A DNA stretch of 15,381 nt from DTU049 sp033809015 (GTDB taxonomy: Bacteria; Bacteroidota; Bacteroidia; Bacteroidales; DTU049). How positions within the stretch are numbered: the first letter of the stretch is position 1; each line of letters starts with the position of its first letter. The translations under genes were made by a program, and so were the position numbers. Under the pieces are notes generated by a model. It saw only the letters and a program-made list of their open reading frames with translations, did no database searches and was not told the DNA's origin. Of the stretch, positions 14,816 to 15,381 are shown in pieces. The stretch is taken from NCBI GenBank assembly GCA_033809015.1, contig JAPXMM010000050.1, positions 1 through 15,381 on the forward strand, given 5' to 3'.

Positions 14816-14844
14816 TAAAGAACCAGTCTAAAACTGGTTCTTTA
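14816..14844. repeat. Perfect 12-bp-stem hairpin between ade and the transposase gene
   Basis: AAAGAACCAGT (14817-14827) and ACTGGTTCTTT (14833-14843) pair perfectly, plus a T-A pair outside, around a five-base loop CTAAA. It looks like an intrinsic-terminator stem but lies between two divergent genes, where neither needs a terminator. A remnant or edge of the mobile element, a small-RNA terminator, or an operator are all possible. Confidence 0.7.
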
Positions 14845-14900
14845 TATAGGGATAAAAATTATTTTATGAAATACATATGATATATGATTTAAAAAGTTTA

Positions 14901-14908
14901 TATATTTG
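14901..14908 (+). promoter_or_regulatory. Possible -7 box of the transposase-like gene
   Basis: TATATTTG matches TAnnTTTG exactly, 16 bases before ATG 14925. No clear -33 TTTG is present. Confidence 0.4.
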
Positions 14909-14924
14909 CAAAAATTTTATAATT

Positions 14925-15381
14925 ATGGATAAGATATTTGAAGAATCAACCGATGTCTTTGCTCTCACTAAAGAACAGGCTCGCATATACTATGACAATT
15001 TATATAATAAATTGAAAAATGAAGGCAAAGATGTAGTCGATTACCAAGAGCTGAAAGCCATGTCTACAGGTATACTTTGTCCAGATTGCAATAGCAGTCA
15101 TGTGATAAAAAATGGCTTGCAAAATGGAGTACAAAACTACATGTGTAAAAATTGTAGTAGACAATTCAGAGTAACCACTGGCACCTTTATGTATGGCATT
15201 CACCACAAAGATAAAATGCTAGAATACATAAAATGTATGTCAGCAGGAATGACATTGAGAGAATGTGCCAAAAATGTAGGTATTTGCTTGCAAACAAGTT
15301 TCTTTTGGCGGCACAGAATATTGTGTGCTATGCAGTCATTTGAAGATAATGTCAATTTCTTTGGAGTAGTAGAATTAGAAG
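14925..15381 (+). CDS. IS1595-like (ISXO2-type) transposase, N-terminal part (3' end outside window)
   Basis: The frame opens at ATG 14925 and stays open to the last base, giving 152 residues of an incomplete protein. After about 50 hydrophilic residues it has a zinc ribbon, C52-PD-C55 ... C74-KN-C77, in the form CPDCNSSHVIKNGLQNGVQNY. Then TGTFMYG leads into a helix-turn-helix-like stretch (about 109-135: MTLRECAKNVGI, then FFWRHRIL). This order is characteristic of IS1595/ISXO2-type transposases, whose DDE catalytic domain starts with a V-E-x-D-E-T-like motif. Here the sequence at that point reads GVVELE before the window ends, so the first catalytic Asp may be Glu. No insertion-sequence ends or target duplication can be checked because the 3' side is missing. 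It could be a mobile element or a domesticated derivative. Confidence 0.78.
   Translation, partial: MDKIFEESTDVFALTKEQARIYYDNLYNKLKNEGKDVVDYQELKAMSTGILCPDCNSSHVIKNGLQNGVQNYMCKNCSRQFRVTTGTFMYGIHHKDKMLEYIKCMSAGMTLRECAKNVGICLQTSFFWRHRILCAMQSFEDNVNFFGVVELE

Noticed and set aside
1..15381. CRISPR array, tRNA, rRNA, toxin-antitoxin or defence genes
   Set aside because: No regularly spaced repeats, no cloverleaf or rRNA-like sequence, and no small gene pairs of that kind were found.

Overview
The window reads as a stretch of chromosome from a very AT-rich member of the Bacteroidota, probably an anaerobic or Bacteroidales-like lineage. Four things point there. The Rnf complex is encoded in the order B-C-D-G-E-A. 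There is a DUF6029 barrel followed by an Omp28-type lipoprotein, a RemB/Wzi-like outer-membrane barrel and a YicC-Gmk pair. Several genes are preceded by the Bacteroidota promoter -7 box TAnnTTTG. Most start codons lack a Shine-Dalgarno sequence. No tRNA, rRNA or CRISPR array was seen.

Layout. Positions 2-4614 (+) hold a tightly packed rnf operon: 3' part of rnfB, then rnfC, rnfD, rnfG, rnfE and rnfA. It encodes a membrane ferredoxin:NAD+ oxidoreductase that couples electron transfer to ion pumping. A 233-bp gap follows, with two palindromic REP-like units in opposite orientation and a promoter. Positions 4848-6810 (+) hold sucD (succinyl-CoA ligase alpha) and a putative manganese/heavy-metal transporter. 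Positions 6855-8299 (+) hold yicC and gmk, overlapping by four bases. A 425-bp, extremely AT-rich gap follows, with a 37-bp palindrome. Positions 8725-11228 (+) hold the DUF6029 outer-membrane protein and the Omp28-like lipoprotein. A convergent gap (11229-11588) holds three hairpins, one of them a third REP-like unit. Positions 11589-14712 (-) hold a RemB/Wzi-like outer-membrane protein and, transcribed ahead of it, adenine deaminase. The last segment (14713-15381) has a perfect 12-bp-stem hairpin and the first 152 codons of an IS1595-like (ISXO2-type) transposase that runs off the window.

The genes are mostly housekeeping or well-known families: energy conservation (Rnf, SucD), purine metabolism (Gmk, Ade), RNA turnover (YicC), metal transport and envelope proteins. 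I found no convincing undescribed multi-gene system. The most interesting signals are non-coding: a REP-like element family whose stems differ by compensatory changes, and a 21-bp box found almost unchanged (20 of 21) upstream of sucD and of the DUF6029 gene, with a weaker third copy near the third REP unit. A 37-bp perfect palindrome and the hairpin in front of the transposase also deserve a look.
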